Shown in pieces: positions 24,124 to 32,509 of a stretch of DNA of 36,504 nucleotides. A model generated the notes under the pieces. It saw only the letters and a program-made list of their open reading frames with translations, did not search any database and was not told the origin of the DNA. The position numbers and the translations under genes were made by a program. The first letter of the stretch is position 1. Each line of letters opens with the position of its first letter. Origin of the DNA: Gammaproteobacteria bacterium (lineage in GTDB: Bacteria > Pseudomonadota > Gammaproteobacteria > Poriferisulfidales > Poriferisulfidaceae); the NCBI GenBank assembly GCA_028819565.1, contig JAPPLD010000004.1, positions 1 through 36,504 of the forward strand, in the 5' to 3' direction.

Positions 24124-24675
24124 CTGGACACCCGAGAGGGCATCAAGGCGCTGCTGGACGGCAAAGTCCTGGCCTATCCGACCGAAGGCGTGTGGGGCTT
24201 GGGTTGCCTGCCGGATCACCCGGACGCGGTGCGCCGGCTGCTGGACCTAAAGCGAAGGGATCCGGACAAGGGGCTGATTCTGATTGCGGCCCGCTACGAG
24301 GATCTGCAGCCATACATCCAGCCCTTGAACGAGGAACAACAGGCTAAACTGGAGTCCCCGGGGGAGCCGGTGACCTGGTTGGTCCCGGCCGTCGAAAATG
24401 CATCCGTCCTGCTGCGGGGCACGCATGCGACCCAGGCGGTCCGCATCACCCGACACAGCCTATGCCGTGCGCTGTGTCTGGAGGTGGGCCCTCTGGTTTC
24501 GACCAGTGCGAACCCGGAAGGGGCGCCCCCGGCAAAAACGTCTGAAGAGGTTGAAGAGATGTTCGGTTCGACGATAGACGGAATCGTGGAAGGCCCGCTC
24601 GGCGGAGCTTCAGGTCCCAGCGAGATTCGGGACTTGTTGACAGGGCAGGTGATCCGTCCGGTACAGGCGACATGA
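24124..24675 (+). CDS. tsaC: threonylcarbamoyl-AMP synthase, apparently with a non-canonical start
   Basis: TsaC makes threonylcarbamoyl-AMP for the t6A modification of tRNA. The conserved [12 protein letters not shown] block, [19 protein letters not shown] and GPSEIRD are all present. The only ATG/GTG/TTG start in frame is GTG at 24190, which would remove YPTE and the preceding helix and leave about 161 residues. The frame is open back to the topA stop and reads [22 protein letters not shown], as expected for the family. CTG at 24124 gives 183 residues, near the usual 185-190; ACG at 24121 or ATC at 24142 are other options. A frameshift or base error is an alternative explanation. The stop overlaps hemF (ATGA). 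Confidence 0.85.
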   Translation: MDTREGIKALLDGKVLAYPTEGVWGLGCLPDHPDAVRRLLDLKRRDPDKGLILIAARYEDLQPYIQPLNEEQQAKLESPGEPVTWLVPAVENASVLLRGTHATQAVRITRHSLCRALCLEVGPLVSTSANPEGAPPAKTSEEVEEMFGSTIDGIVEGPLGGASGPSEIRDLLTGQVIRPVQAT

Positions 24676-25583
24676 GTGACCTTCCCGACCCTGGATCCGT
24701 TTGCGCCTTCCTGGAGAAGTTACAACAGGATGCCACCGAGGTGTTTGAGCAGTTGGAACCGACGGCAAGATTCCGTCAAGACTCCTGGGATCATCCCGAG
24801 GGAAGCCGGGGCGACACACGGGTGCTGGAGGGAGGAGAAGTTTTCGAGAAGGCAGGAGTGAACTTCTCGGATGTCACAGGCACGGCGCTGCCCGAAGCAG
24901 CCACCGAACGGCACCCGGAACTGGCGGGGCAGCCGTTCACCGCGATGGGCGTGTCGATCGTGGTTCATCCGCGGAATCCCTACGTGCCCACGGCACACTG
25001 CAACGTTCGGTTCTTCAGCGCCCGCGCGCCCGACGGCGAGGATCGGTGGTGGTTTGGAGGCGGGTTCGACCTGACACCGTACTACGGATTCGAGGAAGAC
25101 GCCCGACATTGGCACACCATGGCTCGCGATGCTTGTGCACCTTTCGGAGACGAGGTCTACCCGAAATTCAAACAGTGGTGCGACCGCTACTTCTACTTGC
25201 CGCACCGCGACGAAACACGCGGCGTCGGCGGCCTGTTCTTCGACGATCTCAACGAATGGGGTTTTGAGAAGACCTTTGCGTTCATGCGTGTTGTGGCAGA
25301 ACACTTTCTCAAGGGATACCTGCCGATTGTGGAACGTCGCCGCGAGACGCCTTGGGGCGAGCGCGAGAGAGCCTTCCAGAAATACCGCCGCGGTCGTTAC
25401 GCCGAGTTCAACCTGTTGTACGATCGCGGCACGCTGTTCGGACTGCAGAACAGCCGGCGTGCCGAATCGATCCTGATGTCGCTCCCTCCGGACTGCGGTT
25501 GGATTTACGACTACCGACCCGAGCCGGGCTCGCCGGAGGCGGAACTGACCGAACGCTTTCTGGGCGCCCGCGACTGGGTCTGA
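24672..25583 (+). CDS. hemF: aerobic coproporphyrinogen III oxidase
   Basis: A 303-residue protein matching HemF in length and motifs: [61 protein letters not shown] and [14 protein letters not shown]. It oxidatively decarboxylates coproporphyrinogen III to protoporphyrinogen IX using oxygen, in the cytoplasm. The ATG overlaps the tsaC stop by 4 bp, so topA-tsaC-hemF reads as one operon. Presence of HemF implies at least some growth with oxygen. It converges with the DUF4399 gene, whose stop is immediately adjacent. Confidence 0.96.
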   Translation: MSDLPDPGSVCAFLEKLQQDATEVFEQLEPTARFRQDSWDHPEGSRGDTRVLEGGEVFEKAGVNFSDVTGTALPEAATERHPELAGQPFTAMGVSIVVHPRNPYVPTAHCNVRFFSARAPDGEDRWWFGGGFDLTPYYGFEEDARHWHTMARDACAPFGDEVYPKFKQWCDRYFYLPHRDETRGVGGLFFDDLNEWGFEKTFAFMRVVAEHFLKGYLPIVERRRETPWGERERAFQKYRRGRYAEFNLLYDRGTLFGLQNSRRAESILMSLPPDCGWIYDYRPEPGSPEAELTERFLGARDWV

Positions 25584-25599
25584 TTACTCGACGGTAATC
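25582..25599. terminator. short hairpin between hemF and the DUF4399 gene
   Basis: GATTAC (25582-25587) pairs with GTAATC (25594-25599) around a 6-nt loop at the junction of the two convergent stops. It is short, with no T-tract, so its role is uncertain. Confidence 0.3.
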
Positions 25600-26012
25600 G
25601 TAATCATCTCGGACACGACCGGCGGGTCGTGCGGGATGTGCGCGTAATCGCCGAGCACCAGTTGCAGCGTATAACTGCCCGGCTCCAGCGTCAGCGTGGT
25701 TTCCGTCTGTCCGCCGCCGAAATGGCGAACCTGATCAGTTGTGGGAAGCGGCATGCCGAGGTCGACTTCCGGAGAGTTGATCAGCAGATGATGATGGCCG
25801 GTATTCGACTGATTTACGCCAGCCGGGGCGACACCCATGTCATGCAGGCCGAACAACACCTTGAAGGGAGACTGGACGGTTGCGCCGTCTACGGGCTCGA
25901 TGAAATACACGCCAGCGCCTTCAGGCGCGGGCTGCCGGGGCATTTCGGCTAGAAGGGGAGACAAGGCCAAGCCCAAGACGAGGGCAAGGACGCCGAAATT
26001 TACGTGTTTCAT
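25584..26012 (-). CDS. DUF4399 periplasmic protein
   Basis: ATG 26012 overlaps the dsbB stop by 4 bp (ATGA), and the frame from it begins with a signal peptide (MKHVNFGVLALVLGLALSPLLAEM); the longer frame to 26147 lies inside dsbB and is rejected. The 142-residue protein contains VYFIEPVDGATVQSPFKVLFGLHDMGVAPAG and NTGHHHLLIN, which match the DUF4399 domain, and ends with a beta-sandwich-like stretch (GSYTLQLVLGDYAHIPHDPPV). Function of the family is unknown; the histidine-rich NTGHHH suggests metal binding. Co-transcription with dsbB is likely. Confidence 0.8.
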   Translation of the reverse strand: MKHVNFGVLALVLGLALSPLLAEMPRQPAPEGAGVYFIEPVDGATVQSPFKVLFGLHDMGVAPAGVNQSNTGHHHLLINSPEVDLGMPLPTTDQVRHFGGGQTETTLTLEPGSYTLQLVLGDYAHIPHDPPVVSEMITITVE

Positions 26013-26524
26013 GTCGGGTACTCCAAGTGACGTTTCCGGATGGCGTCGATCATGTCGACCAGAGATAGCAGAAACAATACCACAAAAAGGCCTAAGGTCA
26101 GGGCTGGGATGGACAACCCCAGGAACGTCCACTGGATGGTGCCGCAATCGCCACTGCCCTGCAGTGCGGAGGCCACCGCCCCTTCGAGGCCGATTTGGTC
26201 GAGCATGTGCCAGAATCCCGCGCCGCAGTCGCCCAGGGTGTCCGGCGGGCGGTTCTGGAGGTAGACGTGCCGCCCGGCGATTGCGGTCCCGCCCAGGCTC
26301 ATGACCAGGGCGCCGATGTCGTACCCGATCCGATCCCTCGCCCCGGGACGCTGAAAGTAAGCCAGCGCGAAGATGATGGCCAAAGCGATGAAGACAAACC
26401 GGTCAAGGATACACAGCGGACAGGGCTCAAGACCCAAGGTGCGTTCCAGGTACAGGTAGCCAAAAGCGAGCGCGGCCACGCAGATGACGAGACCGACGAG
26501 ATGGAGGTTCGGGATACGAGACAT
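26009..26524 (-). CDS. dsbB: disulfide bond formation protein B
   Basis: A 171-residue inner-membrane protein with four hydrophobic segments. The first periplasmic loop carries the redox pair Cys35/Cys38 (EPCPLC) and the second carries Cys100 and Cys127, exactly the DsbB set. It reoxidises DsbA and passes electrons to quinones. The DUF4399 gene follows with a 4-bp overlap. A TACAAT hexamer lies 8 nt before the ATG, so the mRNA may be (nearly) leaderless. It is divergent from hemB, 80 bp apart. Confidence 0.9.
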   Translation of the reverse strand: MSRIPNLHLVGLVICVAALAFGYLYLERTLGLEPCPLCILDRFVFIALAIIFALAYFQRPGARDRIGYDIGALVMSLGGTAIAGRHVYLQNRPPDTLGDCGAGFWHMLDQIGLEGAVASALQGSGDCGTIQWTFLGLSIPALTLGLFVVLFLLSLVDMIDAIRKRHLEYPT

Positions 26525-26532
26525 GGGCCTTT

Positions 26533-26598
26533 ATTGTAGTATTGCCGGGGTTGTGGGGGCTTTTGCAGTTTCCGAAAACAGGCGCAATCCCCTAAACT
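26533..26598. promoter_or_regulatory. divergent -10-like elements of dsbB and hemB
   Basis: On the - strand TACAAT (26538-26533) lies 8 nt before the dsbB ATG. On the + strand TAAACT (26593-26598) lies 6 nt before the hemB ATG. Neither gene has a good Shine-Dalgarno, and -35 boxes are weak. Confidence 0.35.
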
Positions 26599-26601
26599 TA
26601 A

Positions 26602-27609
<1,008 letters not shown>

Positions 27610-27630
27610 AGCCCTAGGAGTTTCCGGTTC

Positions 27631-28461
27631 GTGGAGCGTTATGCCGTCATCGGGTATCCGGTTACGCACAGCCTGTCGCCGGTCATTCACGCCGGGTTCG
27701 CGGCCCAGACCGGGAAAGAAATCCACTACGAGCAACTGAATGTCCCGGTAGCCGATTTCGAGGCTGCGGTGCGGGATTTCCGGCAGGCGGGCGGTTGCGG
27801 GCTTAACGTGACCGTGCCGCACAAGGAGGCGGCGTTGGGGTTGGCGGGGGAAGTCATGCCGCAGGCTCGCACGGCGGGTGCGGCCAACTGGCTGACCTTC
27901 AGGGAGGACGTCATCGTTGCTGGTAATACGGACGGCAGTGGCCTGGTTTGCGATCTGACCGAGGCACAGGGCCTTGATCTGTCCGGCATGCGGATTCTGT
28001 TGCTGGGTGCAGGCGGCGCGGCACGGGGCATTTTGGGCCCCCTGTTGGGATGCGCCCCGAAGCACTTGACCGTGGCCAACCGCACTCCCGAACGCGCACA
28101 CACGCTGGTTCAAGCGCATGGCTCGCCTAGAAACCTCGAAGCATGTGGACTGGATGACTTGGGCGAAGTTTCCTTTGATTTGATTCTCAACGCCACAGCG
28201 GCGGAATTGTCGGCCTCACCAATGAATTTGCCGCCCTCGATCTTGGAGGCGGAATCGACGGTCTGCTATGACCTGATGTACGGTGCCGACACTGCGTTTA
28301 TGGTTTGGGCGCGGCAGGCCGGCTGCACCCGTGCTTGCGATGGGCTTGGGATGCTGGTGGAGCAGGCCGCGGAAAGTTTCGAACTGTGGCACGGCATCCG
28401 TCCCGACACCACGCCGGTACGCGACCGCCTGCGTTCTGCGGTCAGGCCCCGTACTCCCTGA
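27631..28461 (+). CDS. aroE: shikimate dehydrogenase
   Basis: A 276-residue NADPH-dependent shikimate dehydrogenase starting with GTG, with a TAGGAG ribosome site about 12 nt upstream. The substrate-binding segment GYPVTHSLSPVIH is at residues 6-18, the catalytic lysine lies in NVTVPHKEAA, and the Rossmann glycine loop is LLLGAGGAARG. It converts 3-dehydroshikimate to shikimate in aromatic amino acid synthesis. Its 3' end overlaps that of pyrE on the other strand by 20 bp. Confidence 0.94.
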   Translation: MERYAVIGYPVTHSLSPVIHAGFAAQTGKEIHYEQLNVPVADFEAAVRDFRQAGGCGLNVTVPHKEAALGLAGEVMPQARTAGAANWLTFREDVIVAGNTDGSGLVCDLTEAQGLDLSGMRILLLGAGGAARGILGPLLGCAPKHLTVANRTPERAHTLVQAHGSPRNLEACGLDDLGEVSFDLILNATAAELSASPMNLPPSILEAESTVCYDLMYGADTAFMVWARQAGCTRACDGLGMLVEQAAESFELWHGIRPDTTPVRDRLRSAVRPRTP

Positions 28462-29107
28462 GATAATCTTCGATCTGCTCTTGATACTGCCGATACTGCG
28501 GGACGTCTTTCAGGAACTGGTGGAAATCGTTGGCGCACGCAACCGAAATGACCGGAATCCCGCAATGCTCTTCAAGCTCCTGTACCGCAGAGAGTTGGCT
28601 TTGTCCGCGTTCGCCGCGATCCATCAGGATGAGTAACCCGACTGGTGTGGCGCCGAGCGATCGGATCAGATCGACCGAACCTCGAACCGTGATCCCCGAC
28701 GAGACCACATCGTCTACAAGCAGTACCCGGCCTTCGATCGGGGCTCCGTAGGTCTGCCCCTGATCACCATGATTCTTGACTTCCTTTCGGTCGAAACCCA
28801 CTGGCACGGTCTGGCCGTAAAGCCGCTGGAACGCGCAGGCGGCGGAGGTGGCCAGAGGAATACCCTTGTAGGCCGGGCCGAACAGCATGTCGAACTGGAT
28901 GCCCGCATCGGTGGCGGCTTGGGCATAGAACGCCCCGACCTGTTCCAGCGCCGTACCGTCGTTGAAGGATCCGGCATTGAAGAAATACGGGCTCTTGCGG
29001 CCGGACTTCAGCGTGAAATCGCCGAATTTCAGGCATTCGTACTCAAGCGCGAGCTGCAGAAATGCAGCCCGGTAGTCGGTCGGCGAGGTTGTGTCGGGTG
29101 GCGGCAT
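28442..29107 (-). CDS. pyrE: orotate phosphoribosyltransferase
   Basis: A 221-residue protein from ATG 29107, the first ATG that gives a normal PyrE length. The PRPP-binding signature VLLVDDVVSSGIT, the loop DRKEVKNHGDQG and the N-terminal LKFGDFTLKSGRKSPYFFN are typical of the family. It converts orotate and PRPP to OMP in pyrimidine synthesis. The gene is divergent from xthA (59 bp apart) and convergent with aroE, with overlapping 3' ends. Confidence 0.95.
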   Translation of the reverse strand: MPPPDTTSPTDYRAAFLQLALEYECLKFGDFTLKSGRKSPYFFNAGSFNDGTALEQVGAFYAQAATDAGIQFDMLFGPAYKGIPLATSAACAFQRLYGQTVPVGFDRKEVKNHGDQGQTYGAPIEGRVLLVDDVVSSGITVRGSVDLIRSLGATPVGLLILMDRGERGQSQLSAVQELEEHCGIPVISVACANDFHQFLKDVPQYRQYQEQIEDYLREYGA

Positions 29108-29166
29108 GCCGGTACGCGGGGGTTCCGGCCTGAATTTTATCCGATGCGGCTGGCGAGAGGGGTGCA

Positions 29167-29934
29167 ATGCGCATAATCACGCTCAATGCGAATGGCATCC
29201 GCAGCGCCGAACGCAAGGGATTCTTCCGGTGGCTGGCCCGCCAGCGGGCAGACGTGGTTTGTCTGCAGGAGCTCAAGGCCCACCTGCACCAGATTGATGC
29301 ACCGACGTTCTATCCGAAGTCGTTTCATTGCTACTACCATCCGGCCGAGCGGCCCGGCTACAGCGGCGTGGCTTTGTTCTCGCGAGAGAAGCCGGACCGG
29401 ATTATCGAGGGTTTCGGCTCATCCGAATTCGACCCTGAGGGTCGCTACCTGGAGGCTCGTTTCGGTCGTCTGTCGGTAGTTTCCCTGTATGCACCGTCCG
29501 GGTCTTCGAGCGAGGAACGCCAGCAGGCGAAATACCGGTTCATGGACGAATTCATGGTGCACCTCCAGTCCCTGCGGCGCAGGCGCGCCATCGTGTGCGG
29601 CGACTGGAATATCGCGCACCGTGAAATCGACTTGAAGAACTGGCGTTCGAACCAGAAGAATTCGGGTTTCCTGCCGGAAGAGCGGGCCTGGATGGATCAG
29701 GTGTTCGGTTCGGGCGGATTCGTGGACGCCTTTCGGGAAGTTGACGCGAGACCCGAGCAATACACTTGGTGGTCCAACCGCGGCCGGGCCTGGGACAAGA
29801 ACGTGGGTTGGCGCATCGATTACCAGGTGGTGTCGCGCAACCTGGCAAACTGTGCCCGCCGTGTACGTATTTACAAGGCGCAGAGGTTTTCCGATCACTC
29901 GCCGCTGATCGTGGACTACGAATTGCCGGAGTGA
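29167..29934 (+). CDS. xthA: exodeoxyribonuclease III
   Basis: A 255-residue endonuclease/exonuclease/phosphatase-fold DNA repair enzyme. Visible catalytic residues: Asn8 in NANGIR, Glu35 in LQELK, Tyr108 in SLYAPSG, Asp146/Asn148 in GDWNIAH, Asp218 in RIDYQ and Asp243/His244 in FSDHSPL. It acts on abasic sites and 3' blocked ends. A GAGAGGGG site precedes the ATG. It is followed after 7 bp by the permease gene, suggesting co-transcription; xthA next to pyrE is a common arrangement. Confidence 0.94.
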   Translation: MRIITLNANGIRSAERKGFFRWLARQRADVVCLQELKAHLHQIDAPTFYPKSFHCYYHPAERPGYSGVALFSREKPDRIIEGFGSSEFDPEGRYLEARFGRLSVVSLYAPSGSSSEERQQAKYRFMDEFMVHLQSLRRRRAIVCGDWNIAHREIDLKNWRSNQKNSGFLPEERAWMDQVFGSGGFVDAFREVDARPEQYTWWSNRGRAWDKNVGWRIDYQVVSRNLANCARRVRIYKAQRFSDHSPLIVDYELPE

Positions 29935-29941
29935 GGACAAG

Positions 29942-31312
29942 GTGGAAATTCACACGCTGAGCTGGCGCGAGACGCTGGCTATGTACCGGGACATCCGGAT
30001 GGTGCGGATCCTTCTGATCGGCACGTTGAGCGGGCTGCCGCAGGTCGCGGTGCTGTCCATGATGACCCTGTGGTTGCAGGAGAGCGGATTCAGCCGGACG
30101 GACATCGGCCTGTTCGGTCTCGTGCTGGTGGTGTATGCGGTCAATGTCGCGTGGGCCCCCATCGTGGATGCGGTGCGCCTTCCGGTCCTGGCCCGATGGT
30201 TGGGTCCCCGACGATCCTGGATTGTCGCCATGCAGACGGTGATCGTCGTCTGCCTGGCCGCGCTGTCGCGTCTGGAGCCCGACGGGCAGCTTGAGTGGGT
30301 TGCGGTCTGGGCGGTGGTGTTGGCGGCTGCCGGTGCGACCCAGGACGTCGCGATCGATGCCTTGCGGATTGAGCAGTTTCGCGAAGACGAGCCGCGCAAG
30401 GTTGGTGGGGGCTCGGCGATGGCGACTTCCGGCTGGTGGATCGGCTACGGCTTGGGCGGGGGGCTTGCCCTGTGGCTGGTGGAGTGGTTGCAGGAAGCCG
30501 GGATCGAACAGGCTTGGCAACAGGGCTATCTTTGGTTGATCCTGCTGGTCGGCGTGCTGGTCGGGCTGTTTCTCTGGCTGGTGCCGGAACCCGACCGGCC
30601 CCGGCAGACGGCGGAACGGACCGTCGGTTGGGGACTTCATCTCGTGAAAATGTACGTGCACCCCGTGCGGAGTTTCGTGGTGCGCTACGGGGCGCAGCTT
30701 GCAGTCTTCCTGTTGCTGGCGATTTTCTTGTTCAAGGTAGGCGAGGCTTTCCTGGGGCGGATGTCGCTGGTGTTCTATACCGAGATCGGCTTCTCCAAGT
30801 CGGATATCGCGCTGTATTCCAAGGGCTACGGGGCCGTGGCCATTGCCGTCTTCGCGGTGCTGGGCAGCCTGATCAATGCCCGCTACGGCTTGCTGCGCGG
30901 AATCATCATCGGTGGCGTGGCGATGGCATTGACCAACCTGCTCTTCGCGTTGTTGGCCTGGTACCCGTCGTCGGGGCTGTTCGTGGTTGCCGTGATCGCC
31001 GACCAGTTCACCACGGCGATCTCGACCGTCGCGTTCGTCGCTTTCCTGTCGCAGTTGTGTGACCGGAACTGGACCGCGACCCAGTATGCGGCTCTGGCCT
31101 CCTTGGGCACGCTGTCCCGGACCCTGCTTGCCGCAGGCAGCGGCATTCTGATCGACGGGTTGGGGGGTGACTGGCCGCTGTTCTTCGTCATCACGACCCT
31201 GATGGTGGTGCCGAGCCTCCTGCTGATCGCAATGAACCGTCGTCGGCTTGCACCCTTCATGGAAGGGCGGTCAGTGAGTAGTATCCATGTTGTCAAGCAG
31301 AGGATGAGTTGA
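29942..31312 (+). CDS. MFS permease, AmpG-like; 3' end altered by IS insertion
   Basis: A 456-residue membrane protein with about 12 hydrophobic segments and a GTG start. The first part, LLIGTLSGLPQVAVLSMMTLWLQ followed by IGLFGLVLVVYAVNVAWAPIVD, resembles AmpG-type muropeptide permeases, and TQDVAIDALRIE is a further AmpG-like segment. AmpG imports anhydro-muropeptides for cell-wall recycling; the exact substrate is inferred. The last 10 residues (SIHVVKQRMS) and the stop codon come from the adjacent IS110 element. Joining the sequence across the element changes the end to RMGES with a TAA at 32489-32491, 18 bp before phoU. The original gene was therefore probably in an operon with phoU. The tail lies outside the membrane core, so the protein is likely still functional. 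Confidence 0.85.
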   Translation: MEIHTLSWRETLAMYRDIRMVRILLIGTLSGLPQVAVLSMMTLWLQESGFSRTDIGLFGLVLVVYAVNVAWAPIVDAVRLPVLARWLGPRRSWIVAMQTVIVVCLAALSRLEPDGQLEWVAVWAVVLAAAGATQDVAIDALRIEQFREDEPRKVGGGSAMATSGWWIGYGLGGGLALWLVEWLQEAGIEQAWQQGYLWLILLVGVLVGLFLWLVPEPDRPRQTAERTVGWGLHLVKMYVHPVRSFVVRYGAQLAVFLLLAIFLFKVGEAFLGRMSLVFYTEIGFSKSDIALYSKGYGAVAIAVFAVLGSLINARYGLLRGIIIGGVAMALTNLLFALLAWYPSSGLFVVAVIADQFTTAISTVAFVAFLSQLCDRNWTATQYAALASLGTLSRTLLAAGSGILIDGLGGDWPLFFVITTLMVVPSLLLIAMNRRRLAPFMEGRSVSSIHVVKQRMS

Positions 31313-31315
31313 CGC

Positions 31316-32266
31316 TCAACGTGGTGCGACCCTGTAGTCTGCCGTCCAGGTCCGATCCTGCTTGACGAGCGTATTGGCCAGGATGATCAGTTTCCTCATG
31401 ATGGCGGTCAGCGCCACCTTGCCGGGCTTCCCGGCGTTCCGGAGCTGAAGGTACTTGGCGCGGAGGTCCGGGTTGTGCCGGGAGGCCGCCAAGGCGGCCA
31501 TGTAGAGGCCGCGCCGCAGTCGCGCGCGCCCGCCCTGGGTGAAGCTTTTCCCCTTCCAGGCCCCGGACTCGCGGGTCATCGGGGCCAGGCCGGCCAGGCT
31601 GGCCCCTTCGCGGGACTCCAGCGTGCCGATCTCCGGCAGTTCCGCCAGCACGGTGGCCGAGGTGATCCGGGAGATACCGGGGATCGAGGTCAGGATCCGA
31701 TCCGCCCGCGCCAGCGCCGCATCGGTCCGGATCAGTTCCGCCGTTTCCGTGTCCAGGGCGTCCAGGGCGCGCTCGATCTGGCGGAGCCGGTTCCGGCACG
31801 GTCGTCTGGGCGTCGGCTGGCGAAGATGGAGCTCGCGGCTTTTCGCCACGGTGCGATCCCGCACCAGGGCCCAGCGGGCCAGCTGCAACTCCCGCAGTTC
31901 GCGCTGCCGGGGCGGTGGCAGAACGGTCGGGCGCAGGTCGAACGCGGTCCCCATCTGCGCCAGCAGGGCCGCATCCAGCACATCCGTCTTCGCCCGCCGG
32001 CCCAGAGCCTGTGCGAAGCGCCGTGCCTGCAGGGGGTTGACGCGCGCCAGCGGCAACCCGGCATCGAGCAGCGCCTGCTCGAAGTCCCGGTGCCAGTGCC
32101 CGGTCGGCTCGTAGACGACGCGGTCGCGCGACCGCCCCGCCAGCCAGGCCAGCAGGTCGCGATAGCCGGTCTTGTTGTTCGGGAACTGCCGGACCTCGCC
32201 GGTGGGGGCCAGATGCGCGTCCAGCCGGTCTTTCGAAATGTCCACGCCAAGGGTAAGATAAGTCAT
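31316..32266 (-). CDS. IS110-family transposase (DEDD recombinase)
   Basis: ATG 32266 has an AGGAGAGG ribosome site and gives a 316-residue protein. The N-terminal RuvC-like DEDD domain has Asp9 in GVDISKDR, Glu53 in YEPTGHW and Asp95/Asp98 in AKTDVLDA. The C-terminal Tnp_20 domain has IPGISRITSATVLAELPEIG and a basic block FTQGGRARLRRGLYMAALAA. Proteins of this family recombine DNA guided by a bridge RNA encoded in the non-coding end of the element. The longer frame up to 32510 lies in another reading frame and is not the transposase. The gene looks intact. Confidence 0.93.
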   Translation of the reverse strand: MTYLTLGVDISKDRLDAHLAPTGEVRQFPNNKTGYRDLLAWLAGRSRDRVVYEPTGHWHRDFEQALLDAGLPLARVNPLQARRFAQALGRRAKTDVLDAALLAQMGTAFDLRPTVLPPPRQRELRELQLARWALVRDRTVAKSRELHLRQPTPRRPCRNRLRQIERALDALDTETAELIRTDAALARADRILTSIPGISRITSATVLAELPEIGTLESREGASLAGLAPMTRESGAWKGKSFTQGGRARLRRGLYMAALAASRHNPDLRAKYLQLRNAGKPGKVALTAIMRKLIILANTLVKQDRTWTADYRVAPR

Positions 32267-32281
32267 GGTTCCTCTCCTGTC

Positions 32282-32452
32282 TCCTGTTCTTGTCATGCGA
32301 GCCTTGATGCTCCTGTATCCATTCAGGACGATGGGAAAGGGCGGGAACGACTCGACTACTCAACGGTCCTTGATGACCCAGAATGGACAGCCCGACTCCC
32401 GCCCCCCGGCGTCTGTGGACGCCGGGGAGGAACTTCTGTCTGTTGAAGTTCC
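32282..32452 (-). ncRNA. candidate IS110 bridge RNA
   Basis: Read on the - strand from 32452 to 32282, about 171 nt. First comes GGAACTTC-8 nt-GAAGTTCC (32452-32429), then CCCCGGCGTC-CACA-GACGCCGGGG (32427-32404). Next is a large internal loop closed by GGGCGGGA/TCCCGCCC (32404-32397 with 32346-32339), containing the inner hairpin GGTC-ATCAAG-GACC. Last is a second loop closed by TCCTG/CAGGA (32328-32324 with 32286-32282), with inner hairpin GAGC-ATCAAG-GCTC. The first loop contains CCATTCT (32386-32380) and TGAGTAGT (32362-32355), matching the genomic flanks. The second contains ATGGATAC (32322-32315) and GACAAG (32294-32289), matching the element's own ends. This is the published order of target and donor guides in IS110 bridge RNAs. 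Transcript ends are estimates. Confidence 0.75.
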
Positions 32453-32509
32453 CTTTCGGTAACAGAACAGACAAGAATGGGAGAGAGTTAAGGTAACCGG
32501 AGCAGTGCA

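Larger units (their letters stand above)
31282..32475 (-). mobile_element. IS110-family insertion sequence with readable boundaries
   Basis: The element is about 1,194 bp including one copy of the core dinucleotide. The boundaries are inferred from guide-like sequences in its own non-coding region (see the ncRNA entry), and the AG (CT in transposase orientation) core occurs at 31280-31281 and 32474-32475. In transposase orientation the left end starts CT-TGTCTGTTCTG and the right end finishes TTGACAACATGGATA-CT. There are no long terminal inverted repeats or target duplication, as expected for this family. A perfect TTGACA (minus strand, 31296-31291) sits at the right end. In a circular form it would lie upstream of the left end and could supply a -35 box. 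The element separates an MFS permease from phoU. Confidence 0.85.

Noticed and set aside
24024-24347. Alternative frame as an N-terminal extension of tsaC by frameshift
   Set aside because: Neither alternative frame in 24094-24190 resembles the TsaC N-terminus, whereas the tsaC frame itself does, so a non-canonical start is the simpler reading.
31475-32446. Plus-strand frame of 323 codons across the IS
   Set aside because: It is antisense to the transposase and the non-coding end, with no domain signature.
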